In this document: in pieces, positions 1 through 10,200 of the stretch
Numbering within the stretch: the stretch's first letter is position 1
Layout of the letters: each line of letters starts with the position of its first letter
Assembly (NCBI RefSeq): GCF_038594605.1
Contig: NZ_JBCFZM010000001.1
Coordinates: forward strand, 620,001 to 684,000
Length of the DNA stretch: 64,000 bases
Direction of reading: 5' to 3'
DNA from: Alteriqipengyuania bathyomarina_B
Lineage (GTDB): Bacteria; Pseudomonadota; Alphaproteobacteria; Sphingomonadales; Sphingomonadaceae
Made by a program: the position numbers and the translations under genes
The notes under the pieces: generated by a model
Database searches by the model: none
Seen by the model: only the letters and a program-made list of their open reading frames with translations
What the model was told of the DNA's origin: nothing

Positions 1-1329
1 GGCGATCCCATCCAGCTGACCATCGATGGCCCGCTGCAGGATTATGCCGCGCGCCGCCTGGGCCTCGAAAGCGGCTCGGTCGTCGTGATGGACTGCCTGA
101 CCGGCGATCTGCTGTGCATGGCTTCGATGCCCAGCTTCGATCCCAACTCCTTCTCCGACGGGATCGGCAGCGTCGAATATGCGATGCTGAGCGAGAACGA
201 CCGGGTTCCGCTGCGCAACAAGGTGCTCAAGGGCCTCTATCCACCCGGCTCCACGGTCAAGCCGATGCATTCCATGGCTTTCATGCACGAAGGGATCGAC
301 CCGAACGAGTCGATCATCTGCGGAGGTGGGCGCCGCATCGGCAACCGCTTCTTCAACTGCTGGAGCAACCATGGCCGCGTGGACATGGCCAAGGGCATCT
401 ACCAGAGCTGCGACAGCTATTTCTATCACTTCGCCCAGAAGGTCGGGTTCGACAAGGTCGCCGCCTACGCCCGCCAGTTCGGCCTGGGGCAGGAATTCGA
501 CCTGCCGGTCGCGAGCCAGTTCTACGGCACCGTGCCCGATCCGGCGTGGAAGCTTAAGAAATACGAGCGCGAATGGCAGCCTTACGACACGGTCAATGCG
601 TCGATCGGTCAGGGTTACTATCTCACCAGTCCGCTCCAGCTTGCCGTCATGGCGACGCGGATCGCCACGGGTCGTCATTTCGAGCCGGCGATGATCAAGA
701 CCGACAAGCGCAAGCCTGCGCCCTCGCTCGACTTCAAGGCGGATCAGATCGCCTATATCCGCCAGGCGATGAGCGACGTGGTCAATGGCCCCGGCACCGC
801 CGGTCGCGCGCGCCTGCCGATCGACGACGTGCTGATGGCGGGCAAGACGGGGACGGCCCAGGTCGTCTCGCTCAGCAAGTCCGATGGCAAGAGCGGTCCG
901 TGGAAATACCGCGATCACGGCCTGTTCGTATTTTTCGCTCCGTTCGACAATCCGCGCTACGCCGGAGCGGTCGTGATCGAGCATGGCGGCGGTTCGAGCG
1001 CGGCCTACCCCATCGCGCGCGATGTGATGACCTTCCTGTTCGATCCGCAAAAGGGCATGGACGCCCTGCGCGCGCTGGAAAAGGAATGGGGCGGGACCGC
1101 GCAAGAGCGCCTGCAGCGCCGCTACGCCGAATACGCCCGCGCAGCAGGCGAGACGATCCCGCCCAGCGCGCCGCAGGATCGCGAGATACAAGAGCGTGTC
1201 GACGCCGAAGCACGGATCGAGGCCCAGCGGATCGAGGCCTTTGCGCGCGACAATCCGCGCCGCGCCCGGCGGACCGATGCCGAAACGTCGGCCGCAGACG
1301 GTGGTAGTTCGCAAGGGGCCGCGCAATGA
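1..1329 (+). CDS. mrdA: Penicillin-binding protein 2, peptidoglycan transpeptidase (5' end missing)
   Basis: Cross-links peptidoglycan in the elongasome, as a membrane-anchored periplasmic D,D-transpeptidase working with RodA. The reading frame is open from base 1, so the membrane anchor and most of the dimerisation domain lie outside the window. The transpeptidase motifs are all present: the SxxK nucleophile (PPGSTVKPM, Ser codon at 250), the second motif SCD at 406 and KTG (AGKTGTAQV) at 844. The C-terminus is a long charged, Arg/Ala-rich tail. The stop overlaps the rodA start by 4 bp (ATGA), which indicates an operon with translational coupling, the usual mrdA-rodA pairing. Confidence 0.95.
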   Translation, partial: GDPIQLTIDGPLQDYAARRLGLESGSVVVMDCLTGDLLCMASMPSFDPNSFSDGIGSVEYAMLSENDRVPLRNKVLKGLYPPGSTVKPMHSMAFMHEGIDPNESIICGGGRRIGNRFFNCWSNHGRVDMAKGIYQSCDSYFYHFAQKVGFDKVAAYARQFGLGQEFDLPVASQFYGTVPDPAWKLKKYEREWQPYDTVNASIGQGYYLTSPLQLAVMATRIATGRHFEPAMIKTDKRKPAPSLDFKADQIAYIRQAMSDVVNGPGTAGRARLPIDDVLMAGKTGTAQVVSLSKSDGKSGPWKYRDHGLFVFFAPFDNPRYAGAVVIEHGGGSSAAYPIARDVMTFLFDPQKGMDALRALEKEWGGTAQERLQRRYAEYARAAGETIPPSAPQDREIQERVDAEARIEAQRIEAFARDNPRRARRTDAETSAADGGSSQGAAQ

Positions 1330-2447
1330 GCAGCATCATCCCGGCACCGATCGCGCGCCAGCCTTGGTCGATGCTGACCCCGCTGATCCTGCTCACCTGC
1401 TTTGGCTCGGCAGTGCTCTATTCGGCGGCCGGCGGCAGCTTTACGCCTTTCGCATCCTCACACCTCCTCCGCTTCGCCATCTTCATGGTGGTCGCGCTGG
1501 TGATCGCCCAGTTTCCGCGCGATTTCGTGAAGCTCGCCGCCTATCCCGGCTACGTTGTCATCCTCCTGCTGCTGGTCGCGGTGGAAGCCGCGGGCGCGAT
1601 GGGTGGCGGCAGCCAGCGCTGGCTCGAGGTCGGCCCGATCCGCATCCAGCCATCGGAGCTGATGAAGCCCGCAGTCGCCCTCGCCCTCGCCCGTTTCTAC
1701 GACACGCTGCCGACCGGCATGATCGGATCGTGGCGTGCGCTGGTGCCTGCAGGCGTCATCATCGCGATGCCGGTAGCGCTGGTGCTGATGCAGCCCGACC
1801 TCGGCACCGCGCTCGCTATCCTGTTTTCGGGCGCGGTGGTGATGTTCCTCGCCGGGCTGCCGATGAGCTGGTTCCTGACCGCCGGAGCCGCTGCGGCGGT
1901 CGCCGTACCGCTCGCCTACAACTTCGCGCTCAAACCCTACCAGCAGCGCCGTGTGACCACCTTCCTCGACCCGGAGAGCGATCCGCTCGGCAGTGGCTAC
2001 CACATCACCCAATCCAAGATCGCGATCGGGTCCGGCGGCTTTTCGGGCAAGGGTTTCAACGAAGGGTCGCAAAGCCACCTACAATATCTGCCCGAACCGC
2101 ACACCGACTTCGTCTTCGCCACCATGGCGGAGGAATGGGGCTTCCTCGGCGGGCTGTTCGTGATCGTGACCTTCGGACTGATCCTCAGCTGGGGTCTGTC
2201 GGTGGCGCGCAACGCGGAAGTCCGCTTCGATCGGTTGCTGGCGGCGGGCATGGTCGCGACGATGTTCTTCTACATCGCGATCAACCTGCTGATGGTCATG
2301 GGCCTCGCTCCGGTGGTCGGCATTCCCCTGCCTTTCATGAGCCACGGGGGATCTTCGATGATGACCAACATGCTGTGCATCGGCGCATTGATGATGGTCT
2401 ATCGCTGGAACACGCAGCGGCGCGGCGGCGGACTTCTTTCCAGCTGA
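1326..2447 (+). CDS. rodA: Rod-shape peptidoglycan glycosyltransferase RodA (SEDS family)
   Basis: SEDS-family inner-membrane glycosyltransferase that polymerises lipid II during elongation together with PBP2. The protein has 373 residues and about ten hydrophobic segments, matching RodA length. Family signatures visible include the QPDLGTAL stretch near residue 160, an FAT-MAEEWGF loop in the second half and a C-terminal GIPLPFMSHGGSS segment. The ATG overlaps the mrdA stop. No further gene follows in this operon; 131 bp later comes the tRNA-Lys gene. Confidence 0.95.
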   Translation: MSSIIPAPIARQPWSMLTPLILLTCFGSAVLYSAAGGSFTPFASSHLLRFAIFMVVALVIAQFPRDFVKLAAYPGYVVILLLLVAVEAAGAMGGGSQRWLEVGPIRIQPSELMKPAVALALARFYDTLPTGMIGSWRALVPAGVIIAMPVALVLMQPDLGTALAILFSGAVVMFLAGLPMSWFLTAGAAAAVAVPLAYNFALKPYQQRRVTTFLDPESDPLGSGYHITQSKIAIGSGGFSGKGFNEGSQSHLQYLPEPHTDFVFATMAEEWGFLGGLFVIVTFGLILSWGLSVARNAEVRFDRLLAAGMVATMFFYIAINLLMVMGLAPVVGIPLPFMSHGGSSMMTNMLCIGALMMVYRWNTQRRGGGLLSS

Positions 2448-2578
2448 TCGCCCCCGGCAACGCGCGGAGCGGTACAAAGGGGCTTGCACGATCCGCCACA
2501 GGCCCTATGTGACCGCCTCCCGCCGACGAATCGCACGGTCGATCGTGGGCGCGGCCTCTTTCGCAAGCAGGCCGGTGT

Positions 2579-2654
<76 letters not shown>

Positions 2655-2721
2655 TTTTTCTCTTCATAAGCAAAGCTTTGAAGCTCAGGCGAGATTCAGT
2701 GCGGACGCGCTTTCTGCCGCT

Positions 2722-2739
2722 AGTAAGTGCTCAGTAAGG
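2722..2739 (+). other. Possible integrase arm-binding repeats, left end
   Basis: AGTAAGTG (2722) and AGTAAGG (2733) lie 11 bp apart in the same orientation, about 70 bp inside attL. A similar pair, AGTAAGTG and GGTAAG, occurs at 18383-18400 near the right end. Paired short direct repeats flanking both attachment cores suggest arm-type sites for the integrase. This rests on the repeat pattern alone. Confidence 0.4.
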
Positions 2740-2760
2740 CTCAGCTCGAATCCGGGCCAG

Positions 2761-3303
2761 TCATGCGGTCGCCAGCCCGACGATCAACCCGACGAACCAG
2801 CATGCCGCCGACAGATGCATGAAGCGCAAGCCCCAGGCGTCGAGCGTGTGATCCTTTGGGGGGCGCGCGGCCCACGCTTTCAATTCCTCACCCAGCCTCT
2901 CGATCGCCGCGGACGAGATTTCTCCCTCGAGGGTCGACGCAATGCGTTGAAGCGCGTCCAGCCGAAGGCCCTGATCGCTTGCGAGCCCAATCAGATGGAG
3001 ATGTTCTCGCTGCATGGAGAGCATCGCTAGGACGATGCCGACGACGAAGAACGCGATCGCCGTGCTGCCGCCTTCTGACCAAGGGTTTAGGGTGAAATCC
3101 TCAGCCACCTGACTGAGTCCAGCCAGCAATGTCACCCCATTCAGGGACAACGAGCCGAAACGCATGCGATCGAGAAGTGAGTCCCTGCGGACTAGCGTTG
3201 CTCGATAGCTTTCTCGCGCATCGACCAACGCGCTCTGATTGGCCGCATAGTTGTATTTGAAAAAATCGCGGACCGCCTTCGGCTCTTCAGAAGGCCTCGC
3301 CAT
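2761..3303 (-). CDS. Unknown membrane protein, coupled to an RHH regulator
   Basis: I do not recognise this 180-residue protein. The N-terminal third is charged (YNYAANQSALVDARESYRAT). It is followed by two hydrophobic segments, near residues 55-70 and 83-100, a soluble helical stretch and a C-terminal transmembrane segment ending LIVGLATA. The ATG at 3303 shares its A with the stop of the upstream RHH gene (TGATG), so the two are translationally coupled. A longer in-frame extension to 3381 would run through the RHH gene and is rejected. Position beside attL, where satellites and prophages often store accessory genes, suggests cargo; a toxin role is only a guess from the RHH partner. Confidence 0.7.
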   Translation of the reverse strand: MARPSEEPKAVRDFFKYNYAANQSALVDARESYRATLVRRDSLLDRMRFGSLSLNGVTLLAGLSQVAEDFTLNPWSEGGSTAIAFFVVGIVLAMLSMQREHLHLIGLASDQGLRLDALQRIASTLEGEISSAAIERLGEELKAWAARPPKDHTLDAWGLRFMHLSAACWFVGLIVGLATA

Positions 3304-3491
3304 CACCCCGACAACCTCTGATCCAGCAATCTCCGCACCGCCTCCGGCCGCGTAGGCTTGTCCTTCTGGTCGGCGCGCCAAGCGTCAACACGCTCGAGCA
3401 TGTCTGGCTGCATTCGCACATTGATCGACACGCCTTCGCCCGTTGCGGGCCTGCCTCTTTTTCTGGCACCATTTATTCTTGCGTCAGCCAT
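3303..3491 (-). CDS. Ribbon-helix-helix (CopG-like) DNA-binding protein
   Basis: A 62-residue protein with a basic N-terminus (ARKRGRPATGE) followed by the short beta strand SINVRM and two helices (PDMLERVDAW and RPEAVRRLLDQRL), the layout of RHH repressors that dimerise through the strand. It probably represses its own operon. The stop overlaps the start of the membrane-protein gene. The start is close to paired GGTACC/GGTGCC boxes, a plausible operator. RHH proteins often act as antitoxins, so a toxin-antitoxin role is possible, but the downstream partner is not a recognised toxin. Confidence 0.75.
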   Translation of the reverse strand: MADARINGARKRGRPATGEGVSINVRMQPDMLERVDAWRADQKDKPTRPEAVRRLLDQRLSG

Positions 3492-3499
3492 GAATTAGC

Positions 3500-3517
3500 G
3501 GTACCAAAAAAGGTGCC
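3500..3517. promoter_or_regulatory. Candidate operator between divergent genes
   Basis: GGTACC (3500) and GGTGCC (3512) are spaced 12 bp in the 46-bp gap between the divergent RHH gene and the gene starting at 3538. Twelve base pairs is about one helical turn, suitable for adjacent RHH dimers. The role is inferred from position and repetition only. Confidence 0.35.
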
Positions 3518-3537
3518 CACTGAGAAGGAGAGAAGTG

Positions 3538-3981
3538 ATGGCCACCGCACCTGTCGTTGAAGAAAGCCCTTCGACCCATACCGGCTCGATCGAAAGCTGG
3601 CATGCACTGTTCAAGCGTTACGCTGCGGCGAAGCGCAAAGCCCAGGACTACGAGGCGACGGACTATGATCCGATGCGAAGGGCTTTCATGGCCCAATTTC
3701 CGAAATGGCCCTCCGACCTCGTATCGGCAGCAGCAGAGAAATGGAGCCGCGAGCATGGCTTCGATGTCGTCGCTACTCGGCACGATGAGCTCGTCAACGC
3801 GTATGCGGAACTCGGGGATGAGCTAATCAAGCGGCCCGCACCGGATGAAAAGGCCGCTCTGTGGAAGTTCGACTTTCTGTTCGCCGATTTCGACGAGAAC
3901 GGCTTTCATACGAGCAATTGGTCGCACGAGTATTGCAGCCAAGCGCTCGTCGATATCCGACGCTTTCTCAGCGCAGTCTGA
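3538..3981 (+). CDS. Unknown 147-residue soluble protein (element cargo)
   Basis: No family is recognised. The protein is hydrophilic, rich in Trp, Phe and acidic residues (KWPSDLVSAAAEKWSREHGF; FDFLFADFDENGF), and predicted mainly helical, with no signal peptide or membrane segment. ATG at 3538 is preferred over the GTG at 3535 because AGGAG lies seven bases upstream. It is divergent from the RHH operon and is followed 13 bp later by a 68-residue gene on the same strand, so the two probably form a small operon. Confidence 0.7.
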   Translation: MATAPVVEESPSTHTGSIESWHALFKRYAAAKRKAQDYEATDYDPMRRAFMAQFPKWPSDLVSAAAEKWSREHGFDVVATRHDELVNAYAELGDELIKRPAPDEKAALWKFDFLFADFDENGFHTSNWSHEYCSQALVDIRRFLSAV

Positions 3982-3994
3982 TCGGGAGGCGTGA

Positions 3995-4201
3995 ATGATT
4001 GCATTAGCAACCGGGCAACCGGCGTTCAGGCAAGACGGGGACTATACGATCCTATCGGTGCCTTCCGGCGATGGCGCTCCGATCGAAATCGCGTTCAGTA
4101 AGAACCAAGTCGTCTACCTGTCCCGTGAGGCCGCGGATGCGGTACAGGAAGCATTCTCGACGATGCCAATTGCGGCCGAACTGATTCCAATGGTTCGCTA
4201 G
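3995..4201 (+). CDS. Unknown 68-residue protein
   Basis: Unrecognised. It has a strong ribosome-binding site (GGGAGG) eight bases before the ATG. The sequence looks like a small beta sheet followed by a helix (DYTILSVPSGDGAPIEIAFS, then REAADAVQEAFSTM). It ends convergently with the giant minus-strand gene, whose stop overlaps it by 4 bp. It is co-directional with the preceding 147-residue gene and probably co-transcribed. Confidence 0.65.
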   Translation: MIALATGQPAFRQDGDYTILSVPSGDGAPIEIAFSKNQVVYLSREAADAVQEAFSTMPIAAELIPMVR

Positions 4202-7200
4202 CGCTCTTCCTCGATCCGGCCACGCGTCGCGCCTTCCCACCAATCCGACATGGTCTCGGGCTCAGCTTCGCCGGAGGCTACGTCCACGATGAATTGCGCC
4301 GAGGCCGCTCCCTGCCCGGGGACGCGCCCGGTCGCATAGCCGATGAGCTCGAGCGTATTGCGCGTCGCGCGCGTTGTGTCCTCGCCCTCTCGCAGCTTCC
4401 GCACATCGGAGCCGACCCGGACCATCGATTCGCCGAGCCCCGCAATCGGCGTGAAGCGATAGGGATAAGCCTGGTCGCCAGCCACCGCAGCTGTGGTCAC
4501 CGGAACGGCATCACGGAAGAACGGTAGCGGGGCGGCGAGGCCGTATAGCGACTGCTTCGCTGCCCACTCGGCCCAGCCTTCCTCGTTCTCCTCGTCGGGG
4601 CCCTTTCCCGAGACCAGCTGCCCGATCACCGGGACCAGCGCCACCAGCACGAACGTGCGCGCAGCGATCTCCGGAATCATCTCCGGCGCCTTCTCTCGCT
4701 TGGCGTCGCTCGCGTCGTAGTAGAGATTCGCCAGTCGATTGAACTGCGCTGACTGGAACGAATAGAAGAGGGTCAGTGCCTTGCCGAGTTCGCCGGCAGG
4801 CCCGCGGCCGCGCTGGATGGCGCTCAGATCCTTCGCCGCGCCACCCCCTTGAGATTGGAGCACGGCGCTGTCCGCTTCGTAAACTGCCTGCTCTTCGCCC
4901 AATCCTTGCGCCAGCGCCTTGTTGTAGGCGCCCAGCCAGGTCGGGATCGACACGAGCCGGTCGAATGCGGAAATGCCCGAGTAGGCGTAGCGCGAGACCA
5001 TGGCGCCAACGTCGGTTCGACCCGCCACCCGGCGCGCGTTCTCAGCCATGTCCCGATCCATGGTAGAGAAGCGGGTCTTGAGCTCGTTGCTCCGCTCGAT
5101 CGCGAAGCGGTTCGCTTCGATCGGGTTGCGCAGCGACAGGCCGAGCCCTTCCATGAACCACCTCAGGCCGATGCGCTCGACCGAGTTCGTGTAGCCCGCT
5201 AGCTGCGTGATGACGGTGTAGACCCGGTATCCCATGCCGACGAACGTCGTATTCCGCCGCAGCGTGCGCATCGCGTTCTCGAGTTCGCTGACTCCGGCGC
5301 GATCATATGCCCACTGGTTGGCGACGTGCTGCAGCCAAGGACGGAAGAGCTTGCTGATGTGCTGGCCCATCGTCTCATCGACGGCGTCGAGCACTCTGCT
5401 GTCCGAAAGGAAGCGGTCGGCCTGCATCACCGCTTCGCGATGCGTGATATCGTGCGCGACCTCGGCGACGTGTCGTTGAATGACGTCGAGAGAAAGCAGG
5501 ATAGGCCGCTCGACCTGCGTGCGAGCCTTTGTGAAGCCCCGCGAGGTCGCCGCCCGCTGATAGGTGTTTTCGAACAGGCTGTCGCGGTTACGCTCCTGCT
5601 GCTGGCTCGTGGCACGATCGCGCGCCAAGTCATAGACAACGGGGAAATAGCCGCCGCGCAGGATGCCTGCCGAGGTATTGAGCCTGCGCGCCCGTACCTT
5701 GTCGGGCGCCACCCCATTCACGCGCTTCTCGACTTCGACGATCTTGGGCCAGAGCTTCTCGATGGTGTCCCACACACGCTGGACGTACTGCCACTCTTCG
5801 GGAGCAAGCTCCTTGTCGAGCACGCGCATAACCTCGTTCTCGCGCCAGCCGTAGCCGCCAGCTAGTTTCGACGCGTTTTGCTCATTGCCCATGTTGAGCG
5901 CCATCGAAATGAGCTTGCTCCGCGGACCCGCAAATGGCTCGAGCGTCCGAAATTCGAGCAGACTATCGATTTGGATCTTGTCGCCCCAGGTCGCGAGGAC
6001 TTTCTTGGGCACCTTCTTCAGATGCTCGTCGAGCTCGCCTCGAATCTCCTCTATCAGCTGTTGCTCAGCCGCTTGCGCCTCGGAGAGCGGTTGCCACACC
6101 ACACGATGAAACGCCCCGGCACGGCTCCCATCGAGCCGTTCGAAGATCGTATCCATCTTGAGCAGCGAAGCGCCGATGCCGAGCGCGCCGGATTTAATAT
6201 CGTCGAACTTCGTCGGATCGGCGAAGCCCTTCGTCTTGCGCGGCGGCAGGCGCTGGATCGTGGTGACGGCCTCATTGACCAGCGCATCGAGCTCGCGCTC
6301 TTCCTGCCGATCGCGCAGCGTCTGCTTGAGACGGCCAAGGTGCATCACCTGCTTGACCGCGTCATCGAGCCCGAGAAGGTTCTCAGCCGAAAGCTTCGTC
6401 CAGTTCGTGCGGCCGAGTGTGCTGGCGAACGAGCGAGGGACCGCGATCGAGTATCCTTCCTCCTCGCGCTTCGCAGCCCAGCTTTCAAACGTCTCCTGCC
6501 GCTCCACCTGTGCGCCAGACCGCTTGCGTAGGTCGACTTGCTCGAGCAGCGCGTGCGCCTGTTCCAGATAGTCTTGGTCGACGCTTGGCATGGTCTTCTT
6601 GCGCGCGATCTTGTCGAGACGGGCGACCGCCTTTTCGACCTCGACCGAAGCCTCGCGCGCCTCCCGCACCAGCGCGTTATTGACAAGCTGCGCCTGCTTG
6701 TGCCGGAACGCGACCCGGTAGTTGCCAGCAGACAGCGCCTCGAAAGCAGATGCGGCATTGCGCGCCGCCGCGCGCCGGTACTGTTGCAGCGCGGCCCCGC
6801 TCAGATGATCCTTGACCTCGCCCTCGCGAATTTTCCGTCGCGCCCATTCCCGGGCCATCGAATAGGGCGTGGGCCGATCACCGACGCGCCGTGCGAGCGC
6901 GCGCACCTCGGCAGCGAGCACCTCGCCCTGCAGGTCATTGTGCACCGAGGACAGCGCTTCGGTCTCGACCTCCCCGGTCGCGAACGGGTCGCCATATTGC
7001 GCGTCCATCCGATCGAGCGTCTCGGCATCGATCGTGGCGGCGCGCACGGAACGCTTGTCCCCATTTTCGCGCATTTCGCGACGCTGCTTTTCGAGACCCA
7101 TCAGCGTCTCGATCATCTCGCGACCGTCGCCAAATCCGGCTTGTTCGGCGACCGCATCAGGGTTGGCGCCGTTCTTCTTGTACGACTTCGGCACGCCCGC

Positions 7201-10200
7201 CGGCATGAGCCCGAGCGCATCCTGGCCGAAGCGATCGACGATCCACTGTTGATTGAGCGGCGCCGAGCGAACCAGATCGAGCGCACGCATCGGTGGCCGT
7301 GCATCCACATCGACGGCAACCTCGGCGCGGACCTCTGCCTCCATCGCCTTGTAGCGTGCAGACTCCTGCGCCTTGAGGCGTGCGAGCGCCTTCCCGAGCA
7401 GTTCGCTGTTCGCGGCGCTTTGCGATTGCGCGACCAAATCCATGTATTCCGCGAATTCGGCCTGCGTCATGCCCGCTTCGGAGAGAGACCCGAACGCCGG
7501 ATCGAGCACCTGCTCTTCGCGCTTGGTCGCGATCGCGTCGTCGGTCGCCAGCAGGCGATCCATTACATGGCGAATGTCATCCGAAATCGGCGCGTCGAGA
7601 TTGCGCGCACGCCGATAGATCGCGACCAGCCAGGACCGAACCGTTTCGAACACGTCCCGCAGGGCCGACGAGGGCGCTTGCCCTTCGAGCAGATAGCGCT
7701 CGAAACCGCGGGCCCACAGTTCATGCGCCTCGACCGGGATCGTCCCGCCTTCGAGCGGCACCTTGTTGGCGGCGAACCACTGTTCGACCGCCTGCCAATC
7801 CGCCTTAAGCTGATCGTTCGCATCGGCTCGCGCGGCATCCTCGCGCAGTTCCTCGAGATAGAGGTGTCCGCTCTCGTGGAGGAAGGTCGACAAGTTGCGC
7901 GACTTGAAGAGACGGATGATCGCTTCGCCATCCTCGGTGAAGTGGATCTGCCCCCGCTCGCCACTGGCGTAGGACCGACCGCCCAGATCGCGCGCCTCGA
8001 AACGCTCGATCGCCTCCCGAATTTCCGCATCGGTCATGGCACCGGGATCAAAGTCGTCGCCTTCGAGCAGCTCCCGAAGTTCCTCGGCTGCGAGGCGCAT
8101 GTCATCAATGACCGGCTCACCAGCGTAGCGAGCGTCGCCAGCAAGTTCCGCGGATAGGGCGTCGACGAAATCCTGAGTGTCGAGCGTGGACGGACCCGCC
8201 TCGGTCTCGACCGCCTGCAGTTCAGGGAAATAGCCCGCTTCGATTGCCGCCCGAAATGTCGTGTCGATGCCGTAGTCGCCATCCCCAGAGATGCCGCCGA
8301 GCGATTTCTGCGGATCGAAGTCCCGAACAAGCTTGCGCCGAAATGCCTTGCCGCGGTGCCACTGGTCGAGCCCGATCGCTGCAAGATCGCCGCCTGTGTC
8401 GTTGATCCCGCCCCGCGCTGCGATCCATTCCAGGAGCGATGGCCCCGTCTGCGTCGCGGCAGGCTGTCCGCCGCGAAGGGCGTTGATGACCAGGTCTGTC
8501 GCGTCCGCCTTGGCAGCGGCCTTGAGACGTTCGGGGAGAACCCGCTCGACGGTCACCGGGTCGAACTCTTTCCCGGTCAGTGCTTCACCGCGTCGCTCCG
8601 CGCGCGTCGCATACCGCTCGGTCACGAGCTCAGCCTGAACCCGTGCCGCATTGCCCGAGTAGCCACCAGCGGAGATCGCTTCGTATGCCTTGGCGAAAAG
8701 CTGCGAGCGCGGGTCGTTCCCGCGATCCTCGACCAAGTCCGCCAACTCGGTATCGACCCGATCGGCTTCCTCGCCAAATGCATCTGTCTCGGCGCGCGAT
8801 TGTCCGCCCGCCGACATGCGCACGTCGTTGCGAAGAGCGTTCCAGGTGGAGCGATCCGAGAGGTGCGTCATCGCCTCGGACAAGGAAATGACGAGGTCAC
8901 CGCCCGTCGCCTCGGCTTCGGCCAAGGCGTCAGCCTGCGCGCGCCACCAGTCCGTTTCCTCGAACCCTTCCGACTGCATGTAGGACCGCACGGCCGACGC
9001 GGGGACATAGAGCTTGTCGGCAACCATGTCCTCGCTCAGCCGGTCGAGCATCGATTGAAATGCGCCGGGGTTGCGCTTGCGGAGCTTGGAGTCGGCTGCG
9101 CCATCCGCGAGCCGATCGAGGAAGTAGCCCTCAGCCTCGGCTCTTGCCCTGACGCCTTCGCGCGTTTCAGATCGCGATGCGATCGCGCTCAATCCGCCGA
9201 GCGTGCCGGTTGCGACCAGTGTCGCGATCGCGGTCTCGTAAGCAGCAGCGGGTCGCTCCGCCCAGAACTCGCCCCATGTCTTGTCCGGATTGGCGATGGC
9301 CGTGTCGATCGCATCCTGAGCGATTGTCGTGAGCTGTTCGGTCGCCAGCTCCTTGCCGAAAAACTCGGCGACGAACTTGCCGGTCGATTGCCGGCCGAAT
9401 TTCGCCGCCACCGTGCCGAACGGAAGCAGGCTGAGACCGGCTTCCACGGAGCCTTCGCCTACCGCGCCGACTGTCGCCTCGGCTGCGGTCCCGCCGCGTG
9501 CGCGATACTTGCCGTAAGCGGGGGCGGAAGTCTGCGCGCCAGCAATCATCGCAGCGGGGTATGGGGAGCGCGTAGCAACAGAAGCAGCCAGGGCGGGGAC
9601 CATCTGGGCTAAGGATGCGGCGCCGGAATAGACACCGCCTGCCGTTGCACTTTCGAACGTAGGTGTGCTCGCCTGTATGTCCGCCTGCGTAGCCCGAAAC
9701 CGCCTTAGCAGACCCTCCCTGCTGGCCTTTTCCTGCGATGCGGTGATGTATTTCGGACGTGGAAGCCAGTCACCGAGAGCGAGCGCCCCCCCATCTTTGA
9801 GTTGCTCGAAACCACCGACGAGGCTTTGCAATAAGCCCGAGACGATATTGCCGAACGTTGGTTCGACATCTGGCGCAGCCCGAATGGACCAACCGTTGCT
9901 CAGGTCTTCCCTGTCAAAGGTACGCGCAATCTTGCCGATTGCCCGACCGTCGTCCTGTGCCATTGCCGCAACACGGGGATTGTTGCCGAACCACCGTCTA
10001 AGGACCTCATTTTCCTGCGCTTCACTCAGAAATTCGAGCCGCCAAAGCGATCGTTCAACTTCATCCTCGCGTCCAATAATTTCGGACAAAGCGCCACCAG
10101 TGCGTTCGGCGAGTCGATCTACTCTAGCAGTTGCGTCCGGCGCTGGCGCGTCGCGGAGCGTGCGGCTCAAATCTTCCCGTTCGATATCCTCGACGGCACG

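Noticed and set aside
6538..9612. Long plus-strand open frames (6538-8157 and 8356-9612) opposite the giant element gene
   Set aside because: They are antisense shadows of a GC-rich gene: Arg/His/Leu-rich products, no ribosome-binding site, no recognisable domains.
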